Positions 36,502-45,855 of a DNA stretch of 64,000 bases are shown piece after piece. The notes beneath the pieces were generated by a model. It did no database searches. It was not told where the DNA came from and saw only the letters and a list, made by a program, of their open reading frames with translations. A program made the translations under genes and the position numbers. Source of the DNA: Paenacidovorax monticola (GTDB lineage Bacteria; Pseudomonadota; Gammaproteobacteria; Burkholderiales; Burkholderiaceae_C); NCBI RefSeq assembly GCF_014489595.1, contig NZ_CP060790.1, positions 1,116,001 to 1,180,000 on the forward strand, written 5' to 3'. Every line of letters starts with the position of its first letter. The stretch's first letter is position 1.

Positions 36502-37809
36502 CTAAAGCAGGCGCGGCGGCACCACCGTGAGGTCCAGCGCGCCGTCCGCGAGCGTCGCGCGCAGCGCCGCACCGGGCTTGGCCTGCTGAACGCTCGTCAC
36601 GCTGCGCCCTTCGGTGTCGGCCAGCAAAGCATAGCCCCGCTGCAGCACCAGGCGCGGGTCGAGCAGTTCCATGCGCAGTGCCGCGCGCTCCAGCCGCTCG
36701 GCCTGCCGCGCCAGGCTGCGCTGCAGGATTTGCGGCAACTGGGCTTCCAGCGCTTGATGGGATTGCGCGAGGCGCTGCGTTTTCAATAGCACGCCATGGC
36801 GTATGCGCTGCGCCAGTCGTGCCAGTTGCAGCTCCTGGCGCTGGACCAGGCCCGAAGGCCGCCCCAGGCGCTGGCCCGCCTGGTCCAGGCGCTGGTGGCG
36901 CAGGTCGATCTGGCGCTGCACGCCGTCCTGCAGCCGCTGCGCCAGCAGGCCCAGTGCACCCAGCCAGACGTCGCGCGGCTGCGCCACCAGTTCGGCCGCG
37001 GCGGTGGGCGTGGGCGCGCGCAGGTCGGCGCAGAAGTCGGCGATCGTGAAATCGGTTTCGTGCCCCACGCCGCTCACCAGAGGCACGGGGCTCTGCACGA
37101 TGGTGCGCGCGAGCTGCTCGTCGTTGAAGGCCCACAGGTCCTCGATCGAGCCGCCGCCGCGCACCAGCAGGATCACGTCGATGGGCGTTGCCGCGTCCTC
37201 CCGCGCCAGGGCATACAGCTTTGTCAGGGCCTCGCAGAGCGAACGCGGCGCGGCCGCCCCCTGCACCAGGGCGGGCACCAGCACCACCGGAATGTGCGGC
37301 ACGCGCCGGCGCAGTGCCGTCACCACGTCGTGCAGCGCCGCCGCGCCCGGCGAGGTCACCAGGCCAATGCCGCGCGGCTGCAGCGGCAGTTCGCGCTTGC
37401 GGCTTGCGTCGAACAGTCCCTCGGCCTCCAACTGGGCCTTGAGGCGCAGGAACTGCTCGAACAAGGCCCCCTGCCCCGCACGCTGCAGGCTCTCCACGAT
37501 GAGCTGCAGGTCGCCGCGCTGCTCGTACACCCCCAGGCGCCCGCGCAGCTCGACCAGTTCACCGTCGCGCGGGATGAAATCGAGCAGGCTGGCCGCCCGG
37601 CGGAACATGGCGCAGCGGATCTGGCCCTGTGCGTCCTTGACCGAGAAATAGCAATGCCCGCTGGATGCGCGCGAAAAGCCCGTGATCTCGCCGCGGACCG
37701 CGACAGGATTGAACCGGGCCTCCAGCGCATCAGCAACGGCGCGGCACAGCGCGCCGACTTCCCACACGCGCGGCGCAATGGCGGGGTTCTGCGACTCAAA
37801 CATGAGCAT
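36502..37809 (-). CDS. xseA: Exodeoxyribonuclease VII large subunit
   Basis: A 435-residue nuclease subunit. The N-terminal OB fold is seen in PVAVRGEITGFSRASSGHCYFSVKD; the catalytic domain contains IGLVTSPGAAALHDVVTALR, DVILLVRGGGSIEDLWAFND and VSGVGHETDFTIADFCADLRAPTPTAAAE in the family order; a long Gln/Arg/Leu coiled-coil runs about residues 275-385, followed by RGYALLAD. MLMFES and MFES starts are both possible. The small subunit XseB is not in this window. Confidence 0.93.
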   Translation of the reverse strand: MLMFESQNPAIAPRVWEVGALCRAVADALEARFNPVAVRGEITGFSRASSGHCYFSVKDAQGQIRCAMFRRAASLLDFIPRDGELVELRGRLGVYEQRGDLQLIVESLQRAGQGALFEQFLRLKAQLEAEGLFDASRKRELPLQPRGIGLVTSPGAAALHDVVTALRRRVPHIPVVLVPALVQGAAAPRSLCEALTKLYALAREDAATPIDVILLVRGGGSIEDLWAFNDEQLARTIVQSPVPLVSGVGHETDFTIADFCADLRAPTPTAAAELVAQPRDVWLGALGLLAQRLQDGVQRQIDLRHQRLDQAGQRLGRPSGLVQRQELQLARLAQRIRHGVLLKTQRLAQSHQALEAQLPQILQRSLARQAERLERAALRMELLDPRLVLQRGYALLADTEGRSVTSVQQAKPGAALRATLADGALDLTVVPPRLL

Positions 37810-38154
37810 TGGCGGGCGCCGTCGGCCCTTGGTGCAATGCACTATTCCACAGCGCACGCGCAGCGGCAGCGCACCGTGCACGAGCACTCGCAATCACCCG
37901 AATCACACGAGCGCACGTGCAACCCGTTGATTTATATGAGTTTTTTGCTGTATAAATTTTCATCAATCTGTTTCCGGCACGAATTGGCGCCGTTTTGCGG
38001 GCTCCCTACCCCCGGTTGCCCACAAAGTTATCCACAGAATTTGTGGGTACTGGCGGTGCGGATGGGAGAACTTCGCGGCCTGCGGGCGCGGCGCCGGAAA
38101 GCCGTCCGGGCTGGGCCATAATCCCAGGCTGCACCCATCTGCGCGGAGAGAGAA

Positions 38155-38798
38155 TTGCTGTCGATCATACAAGCCGCAGGCTGGCCCATCTGGCCCTTGA
38201 TTGCCTGTTCCGTCCTGGCATTGGCGCTGATTTTCGAGCGCTTCGTGGCCCTCAAGACGGCCCGTGTCGCCCCCCCAAACTGCTGGACGAGGCCATCACG
38301 GTCTCCTCCAAGGCCGTTCCCACGCCCGACGTGGTGAACCAGCTGGCCCAGAACTCCGCGCTGGGCGAAGTGCTGGCCAGCGGTCTGCGCACGCTCAACA
38401 GCAACCCGCAGAGCACCGAGGCCGAACTGCGCGCCGCCATGGAAGGCGCCGGCCGCGCCGCCGCGCACCGCCTGGAGAAATACCTGAGCGCACTGGCCAC
38501 GATCGCCTCGGCAGCGCCGCTGCTGGGCCTGCTGGGCACCGTCATCGGCATGATCGAGATCTTCGGCTCGCAGGCCGGCTCGGGCGGCGTGGGCCAGGCC
38601 ATGGGCGGCGGCAACCCGGCACAGCTCGCGCACGGTATTTCCATCGCGCTCTACAACACGGCCTTCGGCCTCATCGTGGCCATCCCCACGCTGATCTTCT
38701 GGCGCTATTTCCGCAGCCGCGTGGACGCCTACCTGCTCACGCTGGAGCTGTCGGCCGAGCAGTTCGTGCGGCACATCAGCCGCCTGCGCAAATCATGA
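38155..38798 (+). CDS. exbB: ExbB/TolQ/MotA-family proton channel, one frameshift
   Basis: Inner-membrane proton-channel protein, about 214 residues when joined. The first helix is [20 protein letters not shown]; the family core is [26 protein letters not shown] and [20 protein letters not shown]. The frame breaks at the C run 38270-38276 (seven C; eight would join VAPP to [11 protein letters not shown]). The start is TTG 38155 with GGAGAG upstream. The stop overlaps the exbD ATG. ExbB-ExbD energise outer-membrane transport through TonB; this block is usual before lpxK in Burkholderiales. Confidence 0.88.
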
Positions 38799-39220
38799 AC
38801 TTCCGCCCCCGCGCCAAGGAAGAGCCCGAGATCAACCTGATCCCGTTCATCGACGTGCTGCTGGTGATCCTCATCTTCCTGATGCTGTCCACCACCTACA
38901 GCAAGTTCACCGAACTGCAGCTCACCCTGCCCGTGGCCGACGCCGAGCAGCTGCGCGACCACCCCAAGGAAATCATCGTCGCCGTGGCGGCCGACGGCCG
39001 CTATGCCGTCAACAAGGCCGCCGTGGACGGCAAGGGCGTGGATGCCATCGCGCGCGCCCTCACCCAGGCCGCCAAGGCCGGCTCCAACAGCGTGGTCATC
39101 ATCAGTGCCGACGCGACGGCGCCGCACCAGTCCGTGGTCAGCGTGATGGAGGCCGCACGCCGCGTGGGCCTGTCGCAGATCACCTTCGCCACCCAGTCCT
39201 CGGCCAGCGCCGGCCGTTGA
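38795..39220 (+). CDS. exbD: ExbD/TolR-family biopolymer transport protein
   Basis: A 141-residue protein with one transmembrane helix near the N terminus ([20 protein letters not shown]) that carries the essential proton-pathway Asp in FIDVLL, and a periplasmic domain ending in [20 protein letters not shown]. It overlaps exbB by ATGA, and its TGA overlaps a possible TTG start of lpxK. Confidence 0.92.
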   Translation: MNFRPRAKEEPEINLIPFIDVLLVILIFLMLSTTYSKFTELQLTLPVADAEQLRDHPKEIIVAVAADGRYAVNKAAVDGKGVDAIARALTQAAKAGSNSVVIISADATAPHQSVVSVMEAARRVGLSQITFATQSSASAGR

Positions 39221-39246
39221 CCCCGCCCCGCAGCCCCCTGCCGCGC

Positions 39247-40257
39247 ATGGCCGCAGCACAGGCCCGCCCCCCACGCTCCGAGCGCATGCGCCAGGCCTGG
39301 CGGCGGCGCGGCGCGCTGGCCTGGGCCCTCTGGCCGCTGTCGCTGGCCTACGGTGCCCTCGTGCGGCTGCGGCGGGCGCTCTACGGCATGGGCCTGCTGC
39401 GGGCACGGCATGCCGGCGTGCCCGTCATCATCGTGGGCAACGTGATCGCGGGCGGTGCCGGCAAGACGCCGGTCACGCTCGCCGTGGTGCGGCACCTGCG
39501 CGAGCGCGGCTGGAGCCCCGGCGTGGTCTCGCGCGGCTACGGGCGCCGCACCCAGGACTGCCGCGAGGCGCGCGCGGACAGCCTCGCCGCCGAGGTGGGC
39601 GACGAGCCCGCGCTGATCGCGCGCACGGCGGGCGTGCCCGTGTTCGTGGCGCGCGAACGCATCGCCGCCACCGCGGCACTGCGCGCGGCCTACCCCGGCA
39701 CCGACATCATCGTCTGCGACGACGGCCTGCAGCACCTTGCGCTTGCGCGCGACGTCGAGGTCTGCGTCTTCAACGACGAAGGCGTTGGCAACGGCTTCCT
39801 GCTGCCCGCCGGGCCGCTGCGCGAGCCCTGGCCGCGCCGCGCCGATGCCGTGCTCCACGCCGCGCCCCAGCCCCCTGCCGGCACGGCGGCTCCGGCCTTC
39901 GCGCTGCGGCGCGGGCTCGCCCCCTGGGCGCAGGACGCCCAGGGCCGACGCGTGCCGCTTGCGGCACTGCGCGGCCAGCCGCTGCACGCACTGGCCGCCA
40001 TCGCGCGGCCCGAGGATTTCTTTGCCATGCTGCGCGCCCAGGGATTGCAGCTCGCAATGGCCGAGGCCCTGCCCGATCACTTCGATTTCGATAGCTGGAG
40101 CCGCCCGCCGGACAGGCGCCAGCAGCTGATATGCACCGAAAAAGATGCCGTCAAGCTGTGGCGCCACCACCCCGATGCGCTCGCCGTGCCGCTGGAAGTC
40201 TCCATCGCGCCGGGCTTCTTCGACCGGCTCGACGCCTCGCTATCATCACGGCCCTGA
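39247..40257 (+). CDS. lpxK: Tetraacyldisaccharide 4'-kinase (lipid A synthesis)
   Basis: A 336-residue membrane-associated kinase that phosphorylates the lipid A precursor at the 4' position. The P-loop is [49 protein letters not shown] and [16 protein letters not shown] follow in the family order, and [10 protein letters not shown] is near the end. A basic, hydrophobic N terminus ([16 protein letters not shown]) would lie on the inner membrane. TTG 39217 overlapping the exbD stop is an alternative start; I prefer ATG 39247. Confidence 0.92.
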   Translation: MAAAQARPPRSERMRQAWRRRGALAWALWPLSLAYGALVRLRRALYGMGLLRARHAGVPVIIVGNVIAGGAGKTPVTLAVVRHLRERGWSPGVVSRGYGRRTQDCREARADSLAAEVGDEPALIARTAGVPVFVARERIAATAALRAAYPGTDIIVCDDGLQHLALARDVEVCVFNDEGVGNGFLLPAGPLREPWPRRADAVLHAAPQPPAGTAAPAFALRRGLAPWAQDAQGRRVPLAALRGQPLHALAAIARPEDFFAMLRAQGLQLAMAEALPDHFDFDSWSRPPDRRQQLICTEKDAVKLWRHHPDALAVPLEVSIAPGFFDRLDASLSSRP

Positions 40258-40274
40258 CCACCCCAGACACCGCC

Positions 40275-40457
40275 ATGGACCCCAAACTGCTCGAACTCCT
40301 GGTCTGCCCTGTCACCAAGGGCCCACTCACCTACGACCGCGACCGGCAGGAGCTGGTCTCGCGCAGTGCGCGCCTGGCCTACCCGGTGCGCGACGGCATT
40401 CCTGTGCTGCTTGAAAACGAGGCCCGCCCGCTGACCGACCAGGAGCTGGAGCAGTGA
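40275..40457 (+). CDS. Trm112/YcaR-family small protein
   Basis: A 60-residue protein of the UPF0434/Trm112 family: [36 protein letters not shown]. Only one Cys of the zinc pairs seen in eukaryotic Trm112 remains, as in most bacterial members. Its role is unknown, but it is almost always found between lpxK and kdsB. The TGA stop overlaps the GTG start of kdsB. Confidence 0.9.
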   Translation: MDPKLLELLVCPVTKGPLTYDRDRQELVSRSARLAYPVRDGIPVLLENEARPLTDQELEQ

Positions 40458-41239
40458 ACGCCGCCACCGGCTACACCGTGCTGATCCCGGCGCGCATGGC
40501 ATCGAGCCGCCTGCCGGACAAGCCGCTGGCCGACATCGCCGGCCTGCCCATGGTCGTGCGCGTGGCCCGCCGGGCCCAGCAAAGCGGTGCGGCGCGCACC
40601 GTGGTGGCCGCGGACGACGAGCGCATCGCCGCCGCCTGCCGCGTGCACGGTGTCGAGGCCCTGCTCACGCGCGCCGACCACCCGAGCGGCAGCGACCGCC
40701 TGGCCGAGGCCTGCGAACAGCTCGGCCTGCAGGGCGACGAGATCGTGGTCAACGTGCAGGGCGACGAGCCGCTGATCGATCCCGCCCTGATCGATGCCGT
40801 GGCCGCCCTGCTGCCCGCGCGCCCCGAGGCCAGCATGGGCACCGCCGCGCACGCCATCCATGCGCTGGAGGACTATGCCAACCCCAACGTCGTGAAGGTG
40901 GTGTGCGACGCGCGCGGCCTGGCGCACTACTTCAGCCGCGCCCCCATTCCGCATGCGCGCGACCATGCCGGCACGGCCTGGTGGCAGGCCGCGCCGGCGG
41001 CACCCGCGCTCGCGGGCTTTGCGCCGCTGCGCCACATCGGCATCTACAGTTACCGCGCGGGCTTTCTGCGCCAGTTCCCGGCCCTGGCCCCCGCGCCCAC
41101 CGAGGCCATCGAGGCGCTGGAGCAGTTGCGCGCGCTCTGGCACGGCCACCGCATCGCGGTGCATGTGGCCGCCCAGGCCCCCGGCCCCGGCGTGGACACG
41201 CCCGCCGACCTGGAGCGTGTGCGGGCACTCCTGGCCTGA
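40454..41239 (+). CDS. kdsB: 3-deoxy-manno-octulosonate cytidylyltransferase
   Basis: A 261-residue enzyme that makes CMP-KDO for lipopolysaccharide inner core. The nucleotide site is [38 protein letters not shown] and [18 protein letters not shown] are the usual substrate motifs, and [13 protein letters not shown] follows. The start is GTG 40454, overlapping the previous stop. KDO addition to the lipid A made through LpxK explains the clustering. Confidence 0.94.
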   Translation: MNAATGYTVLIPARMASSRLPDKPLADIAGLPMVVRVARRAQQSGAARTVVAADDERIAAACRVHGVEALLTRADHPSGSDRLAEACEQLGLQGDEIVVNVQGDEPLIDPALIDAVAALLPARPEASMGTAAHAIHALEDYANPNVVKVVCDARGLAHYFSRAPIPHARDHAGTAWWQAAPAAPALAGFAPLRHIGIYSYRAGFLRQFPALAPAPTEAIEALEQLRALWHGHRIAVHVAAQAPGPGVDTPADLERVRALLA

Positions 41240-42055
<816 letters not shown>

Positions 42056-42075
42056 CCCCCCCACCTCCCGCATGC

Positions 42076-42098
42076 GATGCCCGCCCCTGGCGGGCATC
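42076..42098. terminator. Hairpin between convergent adk and azurin-like genes
   Basis: Perfect 10-bp arms GATGCCCGCC and GGCGGGCATC with a 3-base loop. Only a short T stretch follows (CGCTTT), so it may be a weak, bidirectional terminator. Confidence 0.6.
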
Positions 42099-42115
42099 GG
42101 CGCTTTCGGGGCCTG

Positions 42116-42571
42116 TCAATCGATCAGGCGGATGAGCCCCTTTGCGCGCGACGCGTGGCCCGGGAAGGTGCAGAAGAAGACATAGACCTCGTCCGGCCGC
42201 AGGCGGCCCGTATCGAAGCGCAGTTCCTCCGATTCGCCCCCGCCCAGCATGCGGGAGCTGGCCAGCACGCGCTCGTCGTCGGGCTTGAGGTAGTGCCTCT
42301 GCGCGCCCGCGATGAGGCCGTCGTCGACCACGCCCTGCATATGGCCCAGGGTGGACAGCACCCAGTTGTGGCCCATGGTTTCGCGCGGCCGAATGCCGCG
42401 GTGCGCGAAGCGGATGGTGAACGCCTCGCAGGCGCGCGGCACCGCGATGCTGGCCCGGCTGTAGGACAGCGAGTCGCCGCCACTGATGTCCACCGCGCAT
42501 TCCACGGCCCCAGCCAGCGGCGCCTGCACGGCCAGGGCCAGCAGGCATGCGGGGCTGAGCAATCGGGCCAT
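42116..42571 (-). CDS. Azurin-like periplasmic cupredoxin lacking the axial Met
   Basis: A 151-residue protein: signal peptide ARLLSPACLLALAVQAPLAG and an azurin fold. The disulphide cysteines (ECAVDI and PRACEAF) and three copper ligands are visible: His in MGHNWVLS, Cys and His in VFFCTFPGHA. The usual azurin ending CTFPGHSALMKG reads CTFPGHASRAKG here, so the axial Met (121 in azurin) is Ala. Such a site could still bind copper but with altered geometry and potential. Role as an electron carrier is likely but unproven. It is convergent with adk. Confidence 0.85.
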   Translation of the reverse strand: MARLLSPACLLALAVQAPLAGAVECAVDISGGDSLSYSRASIAVPRACEAFTIRFAHRGIRPRETMGHNWVLSTLGHMQGVVDDGLIAGAQRHYLKPDDERVLASSRMLGGGESEELRFDTGRLRPDEVYVFFCTFPGHASRAKGLIRLID

Positions 42572-42702
42572 GGAAGCTCCCTCCTTGGTGGGTGCGCGAA
42601 GCCCTCGGAGGGCTCCACGCGCGGCACGGCCCATTCTCATTGGCCGCGCCAGCGGGTGCAACCCCAAAATGCGCAAGAGGCCTGCGGTAAGCTCTCGGCC
42701 CC

Positions 42703-43293
42703 ATGGCCCAAACCCTCGCCGCCGCCGCGCACAGTGAACTGATCATCAAGAAGAGCCGCTTCATCGGCTGCGTGCAGCCCATGGCCGACCGCGCCAGCGC
42801 CCAGGCCGTGGTCGATGCACTCTGGAAGGAACACCCCGGCGCCGCCCACATCTGCTGGGCTCTGCTGGCGGGCGGGCAATCGGCCGCCGTGGACGACGGC
42901 GAGCCCAGCGGCACGGCCGGCCACCCCATGCTCGACGTGCTGCGCCACCAGGACCTGGAAGGCGTGCTGGCCACCGTGGTGCGCTACTTCGGCGGGGTCA
43001 AGCTCGGCGCGGGCGGCCTGGTGCGCGCCTACACCGACTGCGTGGCCCAGGCGCTGCTCACGGCGCCCAAGGTGGCGCTGCAGCGCATGGCCGTGCTGCG
43101 CTGCGAAGTGCCCTATGCCCTGGAAGGCCTGCTGCGCCGCGAGATCGACGCGGCGGGCGCCGAACTGCTGGCCGTGGAGCATGGCTCGCTCGTGGCACTG
43201 CAGTGGCGCCTGCCCGAGGCGCAGGCCGCGGCCTTCGTGCAGCGCGTGAACGACAGCGGCCAGGGCCGCGTGGGCTGGGCCGATCCGCTCTGA
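42703..43293 (+). CDS. YigZ/IMPACT family protein
   Basis: A 196-residue UPF0029-type protein. The N-terminal IMPACT domain contains ELIIKKSRFIGCVQPM, DDGEPSGTAGHPMLDVLRHQ and VVRYFGGVKLGAGGLVRAY; the C-terminal ferredoxin-like domain (YALEGLLRREIDAAGAELL) follows. The family is linked to translation and nutrient stress in other organisms; the bacterial role is unclear. It is divergent from the azurin-like gene. Confidence 0.93.
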   Translation: MAQTLAAAAHSELIIKKSRFIGCVQPMADRASAQAVVDALWKEHPGAAHICWALLAGGQSAAVDDGEPSGTAGHPMLDVLRHQDLEGVLATVVRYFGGVKLGAGGLVRAYTDCVAQALLTAPKVALQRMAVLRCEVPYALEGLLRREIDAAGAELLAVEHGSLVALQWRLPEAQAAAFVQRVNDSGQGRVGWADPL

Positions 43294-43360
43294 CCGCGCG
43301 GCCCCTCAAGTTCGCCCCCGCCGAGCCGATAACGAGGCAACCCTTGCCTGGAGATTCCCC

Positions 43361-43564
43361 ATGGACGTCGCCCTCACCAATGCCATCGTCAACACCGCCA
43401 CGGCCATGAGCCGCAGCGAAACAGCGAACGCCGTCCAGGTCCACGTGCTCAAGAAGGCCCTCGACAGCGAAGCCAGCGCCGCCGCCACGCTGCTCCAGGC
43501 CCTGCCCCAGCCGCCGCTGGCCACTTCGGGGTCCCTGGGCACCCAGGTCAACACCTATGCCTGA
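43361..43564 (+). CDS. YjfB-family putative motility protein
   Basis: A 67-residue protein resembling the small YjfB family: MDVALTNAIVNTATAMSRSE, VQVHVLKKALDSEASAAATL, LQALPQPPLATSGSLGTQVN. The VLKKALD helix and LPQPP turn are typical. Some members are found near flagellar genes, but there are none here, so the function is open. A terminator follows directly. Confidence 0.75.
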   Translation: MDVALTNAIVNTATAMSRSETANAVQVHVLKKALDSEASAAATLLQALPQPPLATSGSLGTQVNTYA

Positions 43565-43575
43565 CCATCCCAAGC

Positions 43576-43596
43576 ACCGCCGCCCGGCGGTTTTTT
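43576..43596 (+). terminator. Rho-independent terminator after the YjfB-family gene
   Basis: Arms ACCGCC and GGCGGT around a 4-base loop, followed by TTTTT. Confidence 0.85.
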
Positions 43597-43618
43597 GGCA
43601 TTCAAAAAATACTTTTTC

Positions 43619-43642
43619 TACTCTTTTTATTCAAAAAGAGTA
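43619..43642. promoter_or_regulatory. Perfect palindromic operator before hipB
   Basis: TACTCTTTTT-ATTC-AAAAAGAGTA is a perfect 10-bp inverted repeat ending 11 bp before the hipB ATG. The surrounding 60 bp (43595-43655) are strongly AT-rich in a very GC-rich neighbourhood, and a partial second copy (AAAAAATACTTTTT) lies at 43605-43618. It fits a HipB dimer operator that would repress the hipBA promoter. Confidence 0.75.
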
Positions 43643-43653
43643 TATTAAAGATC

Positions 43654-43962
43654 ATGCCTGATGATCTGATCCCCGCCCTTGCCCTGGCCCGCAAGGCGGC
43701 CCGCCTCACCCAGGCCGAATTGGCCGAGCGGGCGGGCCTCTCGCGCATGACCGTGCAGCGCCTCGAAGGCGGCAGCCTCGACCCGCGCCTGTCCACCCTG
43801 CAAGAGCTGGCCCGCACCCTCGGCATGGACCTGATCGCCGTGCCCAGCAGCCTGCGGCCCAGCCTGCAGGCCTTCATCCAGTCGGGAGGGCGCTTCCTCG
43901 GCCAGCCCGAGGGGGTGGACGCCCCGCCCTCCGTGGTGGAGCGACTGGGCCAGGGCGGCTAG
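43654..43962 (+). CDS. hipB: HipB-type antitoxin, XRE-family repressor
   Basis: A 102-residue protein with a helix-turn-helix at about 8-62: LALARKAARLTQAELAERAG, LSRMTVQRLEGGSLDPRLST, LQELARTLGMDL. The C-terminal tail is longer than that of E. coli HipB. It would bind and neutralise HipA and repress the operon. The ATG at 43654 follows a perfect palindromic operator; hipA starts 24 bp after its stop. Confidence 0.85.
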   Translation: MPDDLIPALALARKAARLTQAELAERAGLSRMTVQRLEGGSLDPRLSTLQELARTLGMDLIAVPSSLRPSLQAFIQSGGRFLGQPEGVDAPPSVVERLGQGG

Positions 43963-43986
43963 CCGCCTGCGGCTGCGGGGCACGCC

Positions 43987-45303
43987 ATGTCCACCTCCAT
44001 CCGCTACCTGCGCCTGTCCATGCACCTGCCGGGCCCGCCCGGGCGGCGCCGGGGCATTGGCTACCTGTCGCAGTACGGCGACATCCTGCGCGTGTCGTTC
44101 GACGACGACTACATCGCCGATCCCCTGCGCCCCGTGCTGTCGCTGAGCTACCAGGGCGAAACCGAGGCCGCCACGCGGCAGATCCTGGCCTCGGCCCGCG
44201 ACGCGCGCCTGGTGCGCACCGACGGGCGCTGGCCCGTGTACTTCCAGAACCTGCTGCCCGAGGGGCACAACCGCGAGCGCCTGGCGCGCGAGCGCGGCTG
44301 CAGCGAAGGCGACGAATTCGAGCTGCTGGCCGCCGCCGGCCACGACCTCATGGGCGCGCTCGAAGTGGAACCCGTGCCCCTGCAGGACGGCGTGCCCGAC
44401 GTGGTGCGCCACTGGCACACCACGCAAGGCCTGGACGTGCTGGAGCCCGGCTTCGTCGAATACCCCGTGGAAGACGCCGCCTCGCTGCCCGGCGTGGTCA
44501 CCAAGTTCAGCGCCGTGCAGGACGGCCGGCGCTACACCGTGCACCGGCACGGCCAGGCGGGCAGCACCATCCTGAAGCTGCCCACCACGGCCCACCCCGA
44601 CCTCGTGGCCAACGAATACACCGGCTACCAGCTGTGCCACGCCCTGGGCCTGCACTGCGCCCAGGCCCGCGTCATCACCCGCGCCGAGGCCGAACTGCCC
44701 GGGCACATCCCCTTTGACGACATCCTGGCCGTGCAGCGCTTCGACCACCTTGCGGGCGGCGCGCGCGTGCACATGGAAGAGTTCAACCAGGTCCTGGGCT
44801 ATGCCCCGCGCCAGAAGTACGGCAAGGGCATGGAACGCGACTGGGCCACCATGCTGCTCGTGCTCAACCGCCTGAGCGGCCAGCCCGTGCAGGACACGCG
44901 CGAATTCCTCGCGCGCATGGTGGCCTTCATCCTCATGGGCAACACCGACGCGCACCTCAAAAACTGGGCCCTGCTCTACCCCGACGGCCGCACGCCCCAG
45001 CTCGCCCCCCTGTACGACCCCGTGTGCGTGGCCGCCTTCTTCAACGGCGCGCCCGAGCGCCAGTACGCCGTCAACCGCGCCATCGACCGTACCCTGCGAG
45101 CCTTCACCTGGGAAGACGTGCAGGCGCTGCTGCGGTCGGCCGGACTGCTGCGCATACCGCGCCACCTGTCGCTGCTGCGCGATCTGGTCGCCCGGGCCCA
45201 GGCCCTCTGGCCTGCCCTGCTGGACGGCGCCCCTGCCAGCATGGCGCACGCCGTGCGCGAGCGCCTGGCGGGCGGCGTGGCCCTGGCCCGGCCGCGCGGC
45301 TGA
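43987..45303 (+). CDS. hipA: HipA-type serine/threonine kinase toxin
   Basis: A 438-residue HipA-family kinase. The N-terminal subdomain has LPEGHNRERLARERG and LAAAGHDLMGALEV; the ATP-binding region has LPGVVTKFSAVQDG and STILKLPT with the conserved Lys, then ANEYTGYQLCHALGL; the catalytic loop is FILMGNTDAHLKNWALLY with the conserved Asp and Asn, and the metal-binding motif is LAPLYDPVC. All key residues seem present, so the toxin is likely active. In E. coli HipA phosphorylates glutamyl-tRNA synthetase; the target here is not known. Confidence 0.88.
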   Translation: MSTSIRYLRLSMHLPGPPGRRRGIGYLSQYGDILRVSFDDDYIADPLRPVLSLSYQGETEAATRQILASARDARLVRTDGRWPVYFQNLLPEGHNRERLARERGCSEGDEFELLAAAGHDLMGALEVEPVPLQDGVPDVVRHWHTTQGLDVLEPGFVEYPVEDAASLPGVVTKFSAVQDGRRYTVHRHGQAGSTILKLPTTAHPDLVANEYTGYQLCHALGLHCAQARVITRAEAELPGHIPFDDILAVQRFDHLAGGARVHMEEFNQVLGYAPRQKYGKGMERDWATMLLVLNRLSGQPVQDTREFLARMVAFILMGNTDAHLKNWALLYPDGRTPQLAPLYDPVCVAAFFNGAPERQYAVNRAIDRTLRAFTWEDVQALLRSAGLLRIPRHLSLLRDLVARAQALWPALLDGAPASMAHAVRERLAGGVALARPRG

Positions 45304-45395
45304 CGCCGGGCCGACAGCCGCGCGTGCAGGCGCCGCACGCGCGCACGACAATGGCGAAGACACCACAACAGTCCATATCAGGAGACAACACACCC

Positions 45396-45797
45396 ATGAC
45401 CAGCGCCGCCCAGCACTTCGTCGCCACCCACGCCCGAGACGCCGTCTTCGAGCGCGGCCTGCGCGCGTTCTTCGAGTACCGCGACCTCGGCATCGAGAAG
45501 GCCACCGAGGGCCGCGTCGTGGCCCATGTGATCCGGGCGTCGGAGGGCGCGGACTTCTCCAGCCAGCCGCACCTGCACCGCACCACCTTCCAGCTCGTCT
45601 ACGTGCTCAAGGGATGGATCGAGTTCGAGTACGAGGGCCAGGAAGGCCCCGTGCGGCTTGAAGCCGGTTCGTGCGTGTACCAGCCGCCCGGCATCCGCCA
45701 CCGCGAACTCGGGCACAGCGAAGACGTGGAGATGCTCGAAGTCGTGATGCCAGGCGGCTTCGCCACCGAACTCGTCGATACGGTACAGGACGGCTGA
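45396..45797 (+). CDS. Cupin-domain protein
   Basis: A 133-residue single-domain cupin. Cupin motif 1 is HLHRTTFQLVYVLKGWIEFEY with metal-type His residues; motif 2 is GSCVYQPPGIRHRELGHSED. Such small cupins may bind metal and small acids, but the role here is not evident. It has an AGGAGA ribosome site and lies 92 bp after hipA, so it is probably a separate unit. Confidence 0.82.
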   Translation: MTSAAQHFVATHARDAVFERGLRAFFEYRDLGIEKATEGRVVAHVIRASEGADFSSQPHLHRTTFQLVYVLKGWIEFEYEGQEGPVRLEAGSCVYQPPGIRHRELGHSEDVEMLEVVMPGGFATELVDTVQDG

Positions 45798-45810
45798 AGC
45801 AGGCCCTACG

Positions 45811-45816
45811 TATAAT
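45811..45816 (+). promoter_or_regulatory. Consensus -10 box before the amino-acid binding-protein gene
   Basis: TATAAT matches the sigma-70 -10 consensus exactly and lies 40 bp before the ATG; the -35 region at 17-bp spacing is not recognisable. Confidence 0.55.
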
Positions 45817-45855
45817 TCCGCGCTTCGTTCGACAGGCCCTCCGGGCCTCCAAGCC

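Noticed and set aside
40085..40130. GATAGCTGG ... GCGCCAGCAGCT stretch in lpxK resembling the dispersed repeat
   Set aside because: The encoded [16 protein letters not shown] is normal lpxK sequence, so the likeness is probably chance in GC-rich DNA.
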